A DNA stretch of 64,000 nucleotides from the NCBI GenBank assembly GCA_042701975.1, contig CP170561.1, positions 4,402,001 through 4,466,000 of the forward strand. Direction: 5' to 3'. The notes under the pieces were generated by a model, which saw only the letters and a list, made by a program, of their open reading frames with translations, was not told the origin of the DNA and did no database searches. Positions within the stretch are counted from its first letter, which is position 1. Each line of letters begins with the position of its first letter. This stretch comes from JAFALK01 sp042701975. Lineage in GTDB: Bacteria > Pseudomonadota > Gammaproteobacteria > Burkholderiales > Burkholderiaceae_C. A program made the translations under genes and the position numbers. Shown here in pieces: positions 26,301 to 34,141 of the stretch.

Positions 26301-26844
26301 CCAGCTCTACAACGAGATGCTGTCGGAAGCCGTTCGCTCGCTCAAGGCTGGCCACGAGCCCGACCTGCTCTCGCCCACCGGCGGCGTGTTCGGCGCCGGC
26401 ACCGAGATCAACCTGCACGCCCCCGCCCTGCTGCCGGATGCCTACTGCGGCGACGTGCACGTGCGGCTCTCGCTGTACAAGCGCCTGGCCTCGGCCGACA
26501 AGAGCGAGCAGATAGACGCCATGCTCGAAGAGATCACGGATCGCTTCGGCAAGCTGCCGCACCAGGGCCAGACGCTGTTCGACACGCACCGCCTGCGCGT
26601 GCTGGCCAGGCCCTACGGCGTGAGCAAGATCGACGCCGGCAACATGGTCATCAACATCAACTTCCGCCCCAACCCGCCGATCGACGCCATGCGCGTGATC
26701 GAGCTGGTGCAGAAGAACCGCAACATCAAGCTCGTCGGCAATGACAAGCTGCGCATCGACAAGGCGCTCAGCGATCCCAAGGACCGTGCCCATGCCGTGC
26801 GCGAAGTGCTGCGCCTGCTCGGCCAACCCGTGAAACAAGACTGA
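23374..26844 (+). CDS. mfd: Transcription-repair coupling factor
   Basis: This 1156-residue Mfd removes stalled RNA polymerase and recruits UvrA for repair. Order: UvrB-like N-terminal part, RNA-polymerase-interacting domain (about 480-550, GDPVVHVNHGIGRYQG), RecG-like translocase with Walker A GFGKTEVAL (about 632) and DEEHRFG (about 732), then a C-terminal domain. The start at 23374 (MQLPLIYPGKK) is preferred; the frame extends upstream but with poor residues. SerB starts eight bases after its stop. Confidence 0.95.
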   Translation: MQLPLIYPGKKFNQPRAIGSADALLLARFAQSQLQSGRPVAIMSAEPGDTQRLEAELKVFAPELRVAVFPDWETLPYDSFSPHQDLISERLATLWMLLQAQGKGAPEREVDVVLLPATTALTRLAPPAFLAATTFNFKQKQKLDEAGLKRQLTLGGYSHVSQVVSPGEYAVRGGLIDLFPMGSSVPYRVDLFGDEVDSIRTFDPDTQRSLYPVPAVRLLPGREFPMDEASRKAFRARWREKLEGDPTKARLYKDIDQGLAGGGIEYYLPVFFEQTATIFDFLGPDCALALHGEVDESIQRFWTDTRERHRFLQHDPERPLLPPDEIFLKPEDFFGLTHPHAVLTVRGAEPVDYARPLPDVSVERGAQEPLSRLAQHLATTKERVLILAESEGRRESLLELLRDNRIELPSYANIAEFLASDERAAITVAPLASGFFWRDEPHSVQLFTETELFATAPTTRRRRKQEQVSDVNALIKDLSELKVGDPVVHVNHGIGRYQGLVNIDLGDGNSEFLHLEYADQATLYVPVAQLHLISRYTGVSAEEAPLHKLGSGQWEKAKRRAAEQVRDTAAELLNLYARRAAREGHAFRYSPHDYEAFAQSFGFEETPDQRAAIHAVIQDMISPKPMDRLVCGDVGFGKTEVALRAAFVAVMGGKQVALLAPTTLLAEQHFQNISDRFGKWPIKVAEMSRFRSAKEIKAAMQGLEDGTIDIVVGTHKLLSSDVKFSRLGLLVIDEEHRFGVRHKEAMKALRAEVDVLTLTATPIPRTLGMALEGLRDLSVIATAPQRRLAIKTFVRAENNGTIREAVMRELKRGGQIYFLHNEVETIENRRQKLEELLPEARIVVAHGQMPERELERVMREFVTGRHNVLLCSTIIETGIDVPSANTIIISRADKFGLAQLHQLRGRVGRSHHQAYAYLCVPDVQGLTKQAAQRLDAIQAMEELGSGFYLAMHDLEIRGAGEVLGENQSGNMMEVGFQLYNEMLSEAVRSLKAGHEPDLLSPTGGVFGAGTEINLHAPALLPDAYCGDVHVRLSLYKRLASADKSEQIDAMLEEITDRFGKLPHQGQTLFDTHRLRVLARPYGVSKIDAGNMVININFRPNPPIDAMRVIELVQKNRNIKLVGNDKLRIDKALSDPKDRAHAVREVLRLLGQPVKQD

Positions 26845-26852
26845 CTGAAGAT

Positions 26853-27515
26853 ATGGAATTCAAGCTCTCCGACTTCCGGCTCGCTGCCTTCGACATGGAT
26901 TCCACGTTGATCAGCATCGAGTGCATCGACGAGATCGCGGCCATGGCCGGCAAGAAGGCCGAAGTGGCCGCCATCACCGAAGCGGCCATGCGCGGTGAGA
27001 TCACCGACTTCAAGGACAGCCTGCGCCGCCGCCTCGCGCTGCTCAAGGGCACGCCCGTCAGCGCGCTGGAGCGCGTGCTGGCTGAACGCCTGCAGTTCAA
27101 CCCCGGTGCGCGCGAGCTGTGTGCGGCGCTCAAGGCGGCCGGCATCAAGCTGGTGCTCGTCTCCGGCGGCTTCACGTATTTCACGCGTTATGTGGCCGAG
27201 CAACTGGGCATGGACTGGGTGCGCTCCAACGAGCTGGAGATCGTCGATGGTGCCCTCACAGGCGGCTTGGTGATGCAGCCCTGGGGCGACATCTGCGACG
27301 GCGAGGAGAAGCGCCGCATGCTGCTGCAATGCGCGGCCGAAATCGGCGCCGCACCGGCTCAGTGCATCGCCGTGGGCGACGGCGCCAACGACCTGCCGAT
27401 GATGGGCGCCGCCGGGCTTTCGGTGGCCTACCATGCCAAACCCAAGGTGCGCGAGCAGGCCATGGTGGCGATCAACGAAGGCGGATTGGACCGCTTGCTA
27501 CAAGTGCTGATCTGA
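26853..27515 (+). CDS. serB: Phosphoserine phosphatase
   Basis: This 220-residue HAD phosphatase has the catalytic D14 and D16 in FDMDSTLIS, the Ser in VLVSGGFTYFT, a Lys near the C-terminus and the GDGANDLPMM metal loop. It makes L-serine from phosphoserine, the last step of the pathway that serC (also in this window) enters earlier. It lacks the ACT-type N-terminal domain of longer SerB proteins. It follows mfd by eight bases and is probably co-transcribed. Confidence 0.95.
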   Translation: MEFKLSDFRLAAFDMDSTLISIECIDEIAAMAGKKAEVAAITEAAMRGEITDFKDSLRRRLALLKGTPVSALERVLAERLQFNPGARELCAALKAAGIKLVLVSGGFTYFTRYVAEQLGMDWVRSNELEIVDGALTGGLVMQPWGDICDGEEKRRMLLQCAAEIGAAPAQCIAVGDGANDLPMMGAAGLSVAYHAKPKVREQAMVAINEGGLDRLLQVLI

Positions 27516-27600
27516 CGATCGATCTGGGCGAACAGCGCCCCACCGGCCGGTGAGGATTCGCGCACAATCTGGGCTCCACGTCATCCGTTGAGGACAAGCG

Positions 27601-29451
27601 TTGTCGCACAGCAGACCGGCAGGACCCGATCACATCGACCACCTCTCGATCGATGCCTTGCATCGGCGCGTGCTGAGCGCAGTCGCACTGGGCCGGCCGC
27701 TCAGTGAAGTCATGACTGAGCTGTGCACGCAGGTCGAACTCCTGGCCCCGGGCGTGATCTGCACCGTGCTGGCCGTCCATCCCGACGGCAGAGTCTCACC
27801 ACTGGCAGCGCCCAGCATGCCGCCCGGCTTCAGCGAGGCCATCAATGGCCAGCCCATCGGCCCCAAGGCCGGCTCCTGCGGCACGGCAGCGTGGCGCGGC
27901 GAGCCCGTCGAGGTCAGCGACATTGCCAACGACCCGCTCTGGGCGGACTATCGGGAACTCGCGCTGGCCTTCGGCCTCGCCGCCTGCTGGTCCACGCCGG
28001 TGTTCCGCACCGAGGGCAGCGTCGGCGCCACCTTCGCGCTCTACTACCGCGAGGCGCGGCCCGTGCTGCCGGTGCACCGGGCGATGGTCGAGTCCTGCGT
28101 GCAGCTGTGCCAGATCGCGCTGCGCCACCACGAGCACGAGCTGCGCATCGAGCGGCTGGCCTATTACGACGCCGTCACCGGCCTGCCCAACCGCAACCTG
28201 CTGGCCGACCGCACGCGGCAGGCGCTGCACACGGTGGCGCAGCTGGAGGGTCACGGCGCGCTGATGCTGATCGACCTGGACCGTTTCCGCGGCATCAATG
28301 AATCGCTGGGCCACCGCGCCGGCGATGCTCTGCTGCACGGTCTGGGTCAACGCCTGCTGACCGTGGCCGGCCCCGCCGACACGCTGGCGCGGCCCGGTGG
28401 CGACGAATTCGTGCTGCTGCTGCCCAACTGCGGTCCGCTGGAAGCGCAGCAGATGGCGGCACGGCTGCACGCCGCCATCCAGGCTCCCAGCAACGAACAG
28501 GCTTACGCCGATCTTCAGCTGACAGCGAGCATCGGCATCAGCCTGTTCCCGTCCGACGGCGTCGGCTTCGAGGCCCTGCTGTCGAACGCCGAGCTGGCCA
28601 TGTACGAGGCCAAGCGTGCTGGCCTGGCCTGCACGCGCTTCTTTCATCGTGCCATGAACGAGGCGCTCGATGCGCGGCTGCGCGTGGAAGGCGCCCTGCG
28701 CCGCGCGCTCGACACCGAGGCCTTCACGCTGCACTTCCAGCCCAAACTGCGCCTGAACGATTCGGGTCTGGCGGGCGCTGAGGTGCTGCTACGCTGGACC
28801 GATCCCGAGCTGGGCCCGATGCCGCCCGATCGCTTCATCCCCGTGGCCGAGGAAGCCGGTCTGGTGGCCGCCATCGACCGCTGGGTGTTGGGCGCCGCCT
28901 GCGCGCAGGTGGCCAACTGGCGTGTGGCCGGCCTGGACCTGCCGTCGCTGTCGGTCAACGTCTCGCCGCCGCTGATCCTGCAGGACGACGTGGCGGGCCT
29001 CGTCGCCGGGCTGATGGAGCGCCACGGCCTGCGGGCCGATGAACTCACGCTCGAGCTGACCGAGCGGCTGCTGCTCGAAGACGACGAACACGCCCGCGAA
29101 CAGCTGCGTCAGCTGGACGCCATGGGCGTGCGCATTTCGCTGGACGATTTCGGCACCGGCTACTCCAGCCTGTCCTACCTGAAGCGGCTGCCGGTCAGCG
29201 AGCTCAAGCTCGACCGCAGCTTCGTGCACGACCTGGAAAACGATGCGGATGACCGCGCTCTGGCCACGGCCATCATCGGCATCGGCCGGACCTTCGGCCT
29301 GAGCGTCGTGGCCGAGGGCGTCGAAACCGAAGGCCAGCGCCGCATCCTGCTCGAAGCCGGCTGCGAGCTGGCTCAGGGCTGGCTGTTCGCCCCGGCCATG
29401 ACGGCCGAGGCGTTTGCACAACGCTACCTGGGCGCGCGCTCTCAGTCCTGA
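27601..29451 (+). CDS. GAF-GGDEF-EAL cyclic-di-GMP protein
   Basis: This 616-residue cytoplasmic protein has a GAF-type sensor domain (about 20-176), a GGDEF domain (185-350, intact GGDEF at 266-270), and an EAL domain (about 360-610). The EAL signature is changed to EVLLRW (394-399). Other phosphodiesterase residues are intact: SVNVSP, ELTE, DDFGTGYSSLSYLK and VVAEGVET. No RxxD inhibitory site precedes GGDEF. It may make or break cyclic di-GMP, or both. The start is a TTG at 27601. Confidence 0.9.
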   Translation: MSHSRPAGPDHIDHLSIDALHRRVLSAVALGRPLSEVMTELCTQVELLAPGVICTVLAVHPDGRVSPLAAPSMPPGFSEAINGQPIGPKAGSCGTAAWRGEPVEVSDIANDPLWADYRELALAFGLAACWSTPVFRTEGSVGATFALYYREARPVLPVHRAMVESCVQLCQIALRHHEHELRIERLAYYDAVTGLPNRNLLADRTRQALHTVAQLEGHGALMLIDLDRFRGINESLGHRAGDALLHGLGQRLLTVAGPADTLARPGGDEFVLLLPNCGPLEAQQMAARLHAAIQAPSNEQAYADLQLTASIGISLFPSDGVGFEALLSNAELAMYEAKRAGLACTRFFHRAMNEALDARLRVEGALRRALDTEAFTLHFQPKLRLNDSGLAGAEVLLRWTDPELGPMPPDRFIPVAEEAGLVAAIDRWVLGAACAQVANWRVAGLDLPSLSVNVSPPLILQDDVAGLVAGLMERHGLRADELTLELTERLLLEDDEHAREQLRQLDAMGVRISLDDFGTGYSSLSYLKRLPVSELKLDRSFVHDLENDADDRALATAIIGIGRTFGLSVVAEGVETEGQRRILLEAGCELAQGWLFAPAMTAEAFAQRYLGARSQS

Positions 29452-30335
29452 GCGCGCGGGCGGCGACGACGCGCCAGCAACAACGCACCGCCGGCCAGCG
29501 CCATCCATGCGCTGCCGGGCTCGGGCACGCTGCTCACCAGGCTGAAGTCCCCTGCCCCCACGCCCACCGCGTCGCCACCCGCCACCGCGACCTGGCCTGC
29601 GCCTTCGAGCAGCGCCAGGCTCTTGAAGGTGCTGGTGGCGGTATCGCTGGTCCAGTTGGCGGTGTCGGCAATCGCGGCGCGATAGCCGGCTGCATCGAGG
29701 CCCGCGGTCGGGCCGCGATACCACTCGGTGCGCTGGAAGATGCCGTCACCGGTGCCACCGTTGGCAGCCGTGTAGTTCAGCACCTGGATGTTCGTCAGGC
29801 CGCTGAGCTGCGGGTTGTCGCTGGTGGCTGCGGGCGGCGTCGGGAAGGCGTTGATGGCGGCGATGAAGGTACCGCCTTGCAAGGCATAGACGACCTCGCC
29901 GCTGCTGGAGAGGTCGAAGGCATAGGGCAGTGCGTCGGCCGTGGGCAGGATGCTGAGGCTGCCCGTCGTCACATTCTTGCCGCCCTGCCCCGAGCTGCCG
30001 CCGCTGATGCTGCCGCTGGCCGTGTTGAAGCTGCCACCGTAGATCACGACCTGCGTGCCCGCCGTCACGTCGCTGGTGGCCGTCCAGCTCCAGGTGTTCT
30101 CCTTCTGCACGCTGCTCTTGAACGCGCCGGAGCTGTTCAGGCCGTTGTCGCTGAAGGTGATGGTGGTGCCGGCGGTCAAGGTGACCCAGGAGACGAAGGA
30201 GAAGCCGCCATAGGACGACTCGCGCGCCAGTCCGGTGAAGCTCAGGTCGCCGGCCGCGAGCGTGGTCTGCGCCTGCGCGATGCCGGTGAGGCTCGAAGCC
30301 AGGGCCAATGCCAGTGCAGTCTTTGCCATCTTCAT
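29442..30335 (-). CDS. PEP-CTERM sorted protein (lamin-tail-like)
   Basis: This 297-residue exported protein has a signal peptide (about 1-23, cleavage near AQAQ). Its body has a beta-rich stretch (VTLTAGTTITFSDNGL, TWSWTATSDVTAGTQVVIYG) resembling secreted lamin-tail-like proteins. The C-terminus is a PEP-CTERM signal: VPEPGSAWMALAGG, a hydrophobic run and an Arg cluster (RRRR). Such proteins are cut and sorted by exosortase, which is not in the window. The ATG at 30335 is 13 bases after the stop of the preceding PEP-CTERM gene. Its end overlaps the convergent GGDEF-EAL gene by ten bases. Confidence 0.85.
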   Translation of the reverse strand: MKMAKTALALALASSLTGIAQAQTTLAAGDLSFTGLARESSYGGFSFVSWVTLTAGTTITFSDNGLNSSGAFKSSVQKENTWSWTATSDVTAGTQVVIYGGSFNTASGSISGGSSGQGGKNVTTGSLSILPTADALPYAFDLSSSGEVVYALQGGTFIAAINAFPTPPAATSDNPQLSGLTNIQVLNYTAANGGTGDGIFQRTEWYRGPTAGLDAAGYRAAIADTANWTSDTATSTFKSLALLEGAGQVAVAGGDAVGVGAGDFSLVSSVPEPGSAWMALAGGALLLARRRRPRAQD

Positions 30336-30348
30336 GATCGTGTGCTCC

Positions 30349-31113
30349 TCAGGCTTGGTTGTGTTGACGACGACGCGCGATCAGCGCGGCCACGCCGCAG
30401 CCCAGCAGCAGCGCGCTGGCCGGCTCCGGCACGGCACTGATGACGAGGTTGTCGAGCGCAATGCCGTAGTAGGCGTCTCTGTTGGTCAGCGAGAAGCCCG
30501 CGATGTCGGCCGTGCCGTCGCTGCGGGTGAAGGCGTAGAAGCCGTCGCCGCGGTTGCTCAGGTTGAGAGTCTCGATCAGGCTGCCATCGGTGCGGTAGAG
30601 CGACAGCCAGATGCCGCCGTAATCGCTGTCGCGCAGCTGGAAGCCCAGCGCGGACACCGGCGCGGCGAAGCGGGCCGAGACGGCGCCGAAGCCGAACGGA
30701 TCGCTGCCATCGCTGTTCTGCGGCCCGATGCCTGCCAAGGCCACGCCATTGGCGTCTCCGTAGTTGTAGGCGCCGAGGTTGGCACCGGCGGCGCCGGCCA
30801 GCAGCGTGAGGCCGGACGTCGGGCTGCCGTAGCTGAGATCGTCGAACCAGTCCTGCGCCACCGCGCCGGGCCGTGGCGCCTTGGCGATGGACAACTCCTG
30901 TCCGGCGAAGCGCTCGCCGAACATCACGCCGCCGCTGCTGAACAGGCCCTCGATCAACTGGCTGTCGCCATCGGCCAGGGCCAGCTCCGAGAAGCTGATC
31001 AAGGTGCCGCTGAGCGAGGCGTAGTTGACTTCGGTCGTGGGGCCGGCCAGGGCCGCGCTGCCGCACAGCGCCAGCAGCGCCGCGGCAAGGGTCTTCTTCA
31101 TCTTGGATTTCAT
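30349..31113 (-). CDS. PEP-CTERM sorted protein
   Basis: This 254-residue exported protein has a signal peptide ending near ALAG. The body is beta-rich with no catalytic motif seen; a VSALGFQLRDSDYGGIWLSLY segment resembles carbohydrate-binding or jelly-roll exported proteins. The C-terminus is a PEP-CTERM signal (AVPEPASALLLGCG, hydrophobic run, ARRRQ). The start at 31113 sits eight bases after AGGAG; ATG 31119 is too near that site. It lies between the pectate lyase gene (23 bases upstream) and the second PEP-CTERM gene (13 bases downstream), so the three probably form one transcript. Confidence 0.85.
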   Translation of the reverse strand: MKSKMKKTLAAALLALCGSAALAGPTTEVNYASLSGTLISFSELALADGDSQLIEGLFSSGGVMFGERFAGQELSIAKAPRPGAVAQDWFDDLSYGSPTSGLTLLAGAAGANLGAYNYGDANGVALAGIGPQNSDGSDPFGFGAVSARFAAPVSALGFQLRDSDYGGIWLSLYRTDGSLIETLNLSNRGDGFYAFTRSDGTADIAGFSLTNRDAYYGIALDNLVISAVPEPASALLLGCGVAALIARRRQHNQA

Positions 31114-31136
31114 GTTCATCACTCCTGGTCCGTCGT

Positions 31137-33512
31137 TCAGCGCCCGCCGCCGACGATGCTCACGTTGTCGAAATCAGCCGTCACCGTGGCTGCGTTGTTG
31201 CCCGAGGAGAGCGCCAGGCCCACGTAGAGCGTGGCGGCGGTGACGTTGAGATTGGTCTTCTCGGTCCAGTTCACACCATCGGTCGAGGCGGCCGAATACA
31301 CGGCGTTGCCGCGCCGCTGCACGCGCACCCAGACCGGCAGGCTGGAGGTGGAGAAGCCGCTGATCGCCGACTTGTTGTTGCCGTTCACGGCGGCGCGGAT
31401 CTCGCTCGTGCTGGAGTAGCGCGTCGTCCAGGCGTAGTTCGGCGTGCCGCTCAGCGCCTCGATGGCCAGCACGCCGGCGCGCGCCGAATCGGCACTGCCG
31501 CCCTGCGTGACCAGGCGCGCGGAGAAGGTGAAATCGCCGCTGAGCGCCGTGTACTTGAAGTTGAAGGCGTAAGGGCTGCCAGTGTTGATCACGCCAGCAC
31601 CGCTGAGCGTGTAGGTGCCGGTGTCCTGCACATAACTGGCTGCCGGTACGGGCACGGTGACCAGCGCGCTCATCACCTGTTCGCCACCCGTGCTGTCGCA
31701 AGGCAGGGTGACGGTGCAGGCCGTGCCGGGGATCAGCGGCGGTGGGTTCGGGCCCGGCGCGGGCGACGGGCTCGGCGATGGGGAAGGAGACGGGGACGGG
31801 GACGGGGACGGCGATGGCGATGGCGAGGGAGAGGGCGCCGAAGGTGCAGGCGAGCCCGGCAGTGGCACTGGCACGGGGCCCGTCGTCACCGCAAACATGC
31901 CGAGCCGGCCGGCGCCGGAGGAATTCTTCAGCGCATCGCGCAAGGCATCGGCATTGCGCAGCGCGTAGCCATACGGTGGCACCCAGTTGTTGGCCACCGG
32001 CAGGCCCAGGCAGGTCTGCAGGTCCACGTCGATGATGTCGGTCATGGGCTTGCCGGCATCGTCCTTGTCGCTGATGAAGCGGTGGCCGCTGGAGCGGAAG
32101 GAGACCGCATCCTTGCCCATCGCCACCTTGCCGCAGGCCTCCTTGGGCTTGAGGCCGGTGAACTCGTAGAAGTTGTTCTCCGAGATCACATCGGCCTGGT
32201 AGCGCACGTCCAGGCCCGAGCCGAACTTCATGTCGTTGTCGCTCGTGCTCGTGCTGCCGCTGACCAGGTTGTTGTAGAGGTGGACCTGGCCGAAGCGCGT
32301 CAGCGGCAGGCGGCTGTAGGCGTAGTTCCACCAGTTACCGGTGAAGGTCACGTGCAGGCGGCCAGCATCGCTCCAGGCGCGGCCCGAATCGCCGTTGCCC
32401 ACGAGCGAGTTCTTGTGGTGCTTGCTGAAGACGGTGTTGGAGATGGTGACGTAGTCGCTGCCGCGCACCACGTCCAGCGCGCCGTCATGGCGGGTGTCGC
32501 TGGCCAGCGAGTCAGGCGTGTCGCCGTCGCTCAAGGTCACGTGGTCCACCCAGATCTGCTGGCCGCGCGTGATCGTCATGCCGTCCATGTAGGCGTTGTC
32601 GCTGTCCTCGGGGTTGACGTCCCAGGGCGTGTCGATCGCCAGGTTGCGGATGATGATGTTGCGGGTCCAGGTCGGGAAGGCCTCGGGGTCCTTGCCGGCG
32701 GCCACCCAGTTCTTGAAGTCCGCTTCGGAGCCGGCGGCGGTTGTCGCGGCCTCGATGCCGATCAGGATCTGCGTGCCGGTGAGCCGCGCCGGCCGCCCGG
32801 CCGCGTCGTTGATGCCCACGAGGGTGGTGTTCGAGGGGATCGAGAAGGAGCCGCCGTTCTTCTGGTCGGTGAAGCTCGTGTATTCCTCGAACACCGTGTT
32901 GTTGTCGCGCCAGCGGAAGTCGATCTGGCCGACGACGCGGATGATCTTCGGCTCGTTCTTCGCCTCGCGCAGCGCGGCGAGCAGTTGCTCCTTGTTGAAC
33001 ACCGTGTAGACGCGGTTCGCCGCGGCGTTGGCGCCGCCCGTCACCGTGACCTTGCCGGCGCGCGACTGGCCGTGCCAGCCGATGTCGGGCGCGGTCTCGC
33101 GCTCGAAGGTCAGCACGCCGCCGGTCGGGTCGATGGTGGCGAACTGCCAGGCCGGCAGCTTGGGCGCCGCGCGGTAGTTGCTCGGGCTGTGCAGGCCGCT
33201 GATCGTGACGGGCGCCGAGTAGTTGCGGTCGCCCACGTCAAAGAGCAGCGGCGCAGCAGTGTCGGTCAGGCTGGCAGCGTCGAGCGGCGCCGGTGCCGGC
33301 GACACCGGGCGGGTCGTGCGGCTGGTGCTGGTGGCCTGGATGCTCAGGCTGGAGCGAGCGGGATCGGTGGCGCTGCTGGCCTGCACCGCAGCGCCGGCGC
33401 TGGCGGCCGAATCGCTGCTGCCGCCACCACAGCCCGAAAGGCCCAGGGCGATGGACGAGGCCAGCAGGCTCAGGCGGCCCAGACGAGCTGGGGGCTTCGG
33501 AGTGAGGTTCAT
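31137..33512 (-). CDS. Pectate lyase lipoprotein (PL1 type) with C-terminal sandwich domain
   Basis: This 791-residue lipoprotein has a lipobox-like LSGCGGG, then an N-terminal linker. The parallel beta-helix (about 150-540) carries PL1 signatures: WVDHVTLSDGD, RHDGALDVVRGSDYVTISN, GNWWNYAYSRLPLTRFG with the catalytic Arg, and HLYNN. A Ser-Pro repeat linker follows, then a concanavalin-like C-terminal domain (about 620-791). It should cleave pectate outside the cell. The start 33512 follows AGGAG. It is the first gene of a probable operon with two PEP-CTERM genes. Confidence 0.85.
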   Translation of the reverse strand: MNLTPKPPARLGRLSLLASSIALGLSGCGGGSSDSAASAGAAVQASSATDPARSSLSIQATSTSRTTRPVSPAPAPLDAASLTDTAAPLLFDVGDRNYSAPVTISGLHSPSNYRAAPKLPAWQFATIDPTGGVLTFERETAPDIGWHGQSRAGKVTVTGGANAAANRVYTVFNKEQLLAALREAKNEPKIIRVVGQIDFRWRDNNTVFEEYTSFTDQKNGGSFSIPSNTTLVGINDAAGRPARLTGTQILIGIEAATTAAGSEADFKNWVAAGKDPEAFPTWTRNIIIRNLAIDTPWDVNPEDSDNAYMDGMTITRGQQIWVDHVTLSDGDTPDSLASDTRHDGALDVVRGSDYVTISNTVFSKHHKNSLVGNGDSGRAWSDAGRLHVTFTGNWWNYAYSRLPLTRFGQVHLYNNLVSGSTSTSDNDMKFGSGLDVRYQADVISENNFYEFTGLKPKEACGKVAMGKDAVSFRSSGHRFISDKDDAGKPMTDIIDVDLQTCLGLPVANNWVPPYGYALRNADALRDALKNSSGAGRLGMFAVTTGPVPVPLPGSPAPSAPSPSPSPSPSPSPSPSPSPSPSPSPAPGPNPPPLIPGTACTVTLPCDSTGGEQVMSALVTVPVPAASYVQDTGTYTLSGAGVINTGSPYAFNFKYTALSGDFTFSARLVTQGGSADSARAGVLAIEALSGTPNYAWTTRYSSTSEIRAAVNGNNKSAISGFSTSSLPVWVRVQRRGNAVYSAASTDGVNWTEKTNLNVTAATLYVGLALSSGNNAATVTADFDNVSIVGGGR
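31760..31838. repeat. Ser-Pro coding microsatellite
   Basis: About thirteen hexamer-like units on the plus strand, GGGGAC/GGCGAT and variants, encode a Ser-Pro repeat linker in the pectate lyase on the minus strand. It is a protein linker repeat, prone to slippage. It is not a CRISPR or a mobile element. Confidence 0.8.
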
Positions 33513-33625
33513 GCTTGTCTCCTGGCGCTGCCTCGGTCTGAGTCGGGCGCGCCTTTGTGTGGTCATGCAATGCACGCACCCGGCGCCTTCACGGCTTTCA
33601 GTCAGGCAGGGACGAGCCCACCCAG

Positions 33626-33650
33626 CGCCCAGTTCATGAAGAACTGGGCG
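33626..33650 (-). promoter_or_regulatory. Perfect hairpin in pectate lyase leader
   Basis: CGCCCAGTTC and GAACTGGGCG pair over ten bases with a five-base loop. It lies about 115 bases upstream of the lyase start, in the likely mRNA leader. No T-run follows on the minus strand within a few bases, so it does not look like a normal terminator. It could be an operator, a leader structure or an mRNA-stability element. Confidence 0.4.
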
Positions 33651-33850
33651 ACAAAAGCATGAAGAAGACGCAAGGAACGCGGATCAAAGGCTCGGCAGCA
33701 GGCCGAACAGGCACTTCGACCCGCGTGGCACCGGCTCACACAGGCGTCAGGAGAAGCGCGGGGCGCAGCAGTGGCCCCGACGACCTCCGGCGTTCCGCTC
33801 ATTCCCCGCACACCCGGTGGCGTGGAGGAATTCACGATTTTCCGAAAGTT

Positions 33851-33863
33851 GAAACAGTGTTTC
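33851..33863. promoter_or_regulatory. Palindrome GAAACAGTGTTTC, KdgR-like operator candidate
   Basis: GAAACA-G-TGTTTC is a perfect 13-base palindrome inside GTTGAAACAGTGTTTCTTTT. From memory this resembles KdgR operators (TGAAAC...GTTTCA type), which control pectin breakdown in gammaproteobacteria. It lies about 340 bases upstream of the pectate lyase start, in its intergenic region. The match is by eye; no KdgR gene is in the window. Confidence 0.3.
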
Positions 33864-33913
33864 TTTTTTGAATCCGGCGGTCAACACCGGAAAAGCCCGA
33901 GCGGTGCTAACCC

Positions 33914-34126
33914 TCAGACAGCGCTGACAACGGCGATGCGCTCGCCGCCCAGCGTCACCACCTGGCCGGCGCGGATCTTGGCCGTCTTGCGCGACTCGGG
34001 CTGGCCGTCCACCTGCACCTGACCCTCGGTGATCATGATGCGGGCGCGGCCGCCGCTCTCCGCCAGGCCGGTGGCCTTGAGGAGCTTGTCGAGTTCGATG
34101 TATTCGCCGCGAAGAATGAAGTCCAT
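33914..34126 (-). CDS. S4-domain RNA-binding protein
   Basis: This 70-residue protein consists of an S4 RNA-binding domain: YIELDKLLKATGLAESGGRARIMITEGQVQVDGQ, with a short tail (GERIAVVSAV). It resembles YbcJ-type small proteins that bind RNA. It lies 15 bases after the ThDP enzyme gene on the same strand, probably in the same transcript. Its job in that operon is unclear. Confidence 0.85.
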   Translation of the reverse strand: MDFILRGEYIELDKLLKATGLAESGGRARIMITEGQVQVDGQPESRKTAKIRAGQVVTLGGERIAVVSAV

Positions 34127-34141
34127 GGGCGGATTGTCGCC

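Larger units (their letters stand above)
33513..33913. promoter_or_regulatory. Upstream region of the pectate lyase operon
   Basis: This 401-base region holds no recognisable gene. It contains two notable palindromes, listed separately: a 10-base-pair stem at 33626-33650 and a perfect 13-base palindrome at 33851-33863. On the minus strand a TTGACC is a candidate -35 box near 33880, but the matching -10 is poor. The region should carry the promoter of the pectate lyase operon. Confidence 0.45.

Noticed and set aside
25024..26838. 604-codon minus-strand open frame
   Set aside because: It is antisense to mfd, whose protein is fully recognisable; the frame has no family features.
27541..27552. 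Palindrome CACCGGCCGGTG before the GAF-GGDEF-EAL gene
   Set aside because: Short G+C-rich palindromes are expected by chance in this genome; nothing else supports a site.
31760..31838. Hexamer repeats taken for a CRISPR-like array
   Set aside because: They have no spacers and encode a Ser-Pro linker in the pectate lyase.
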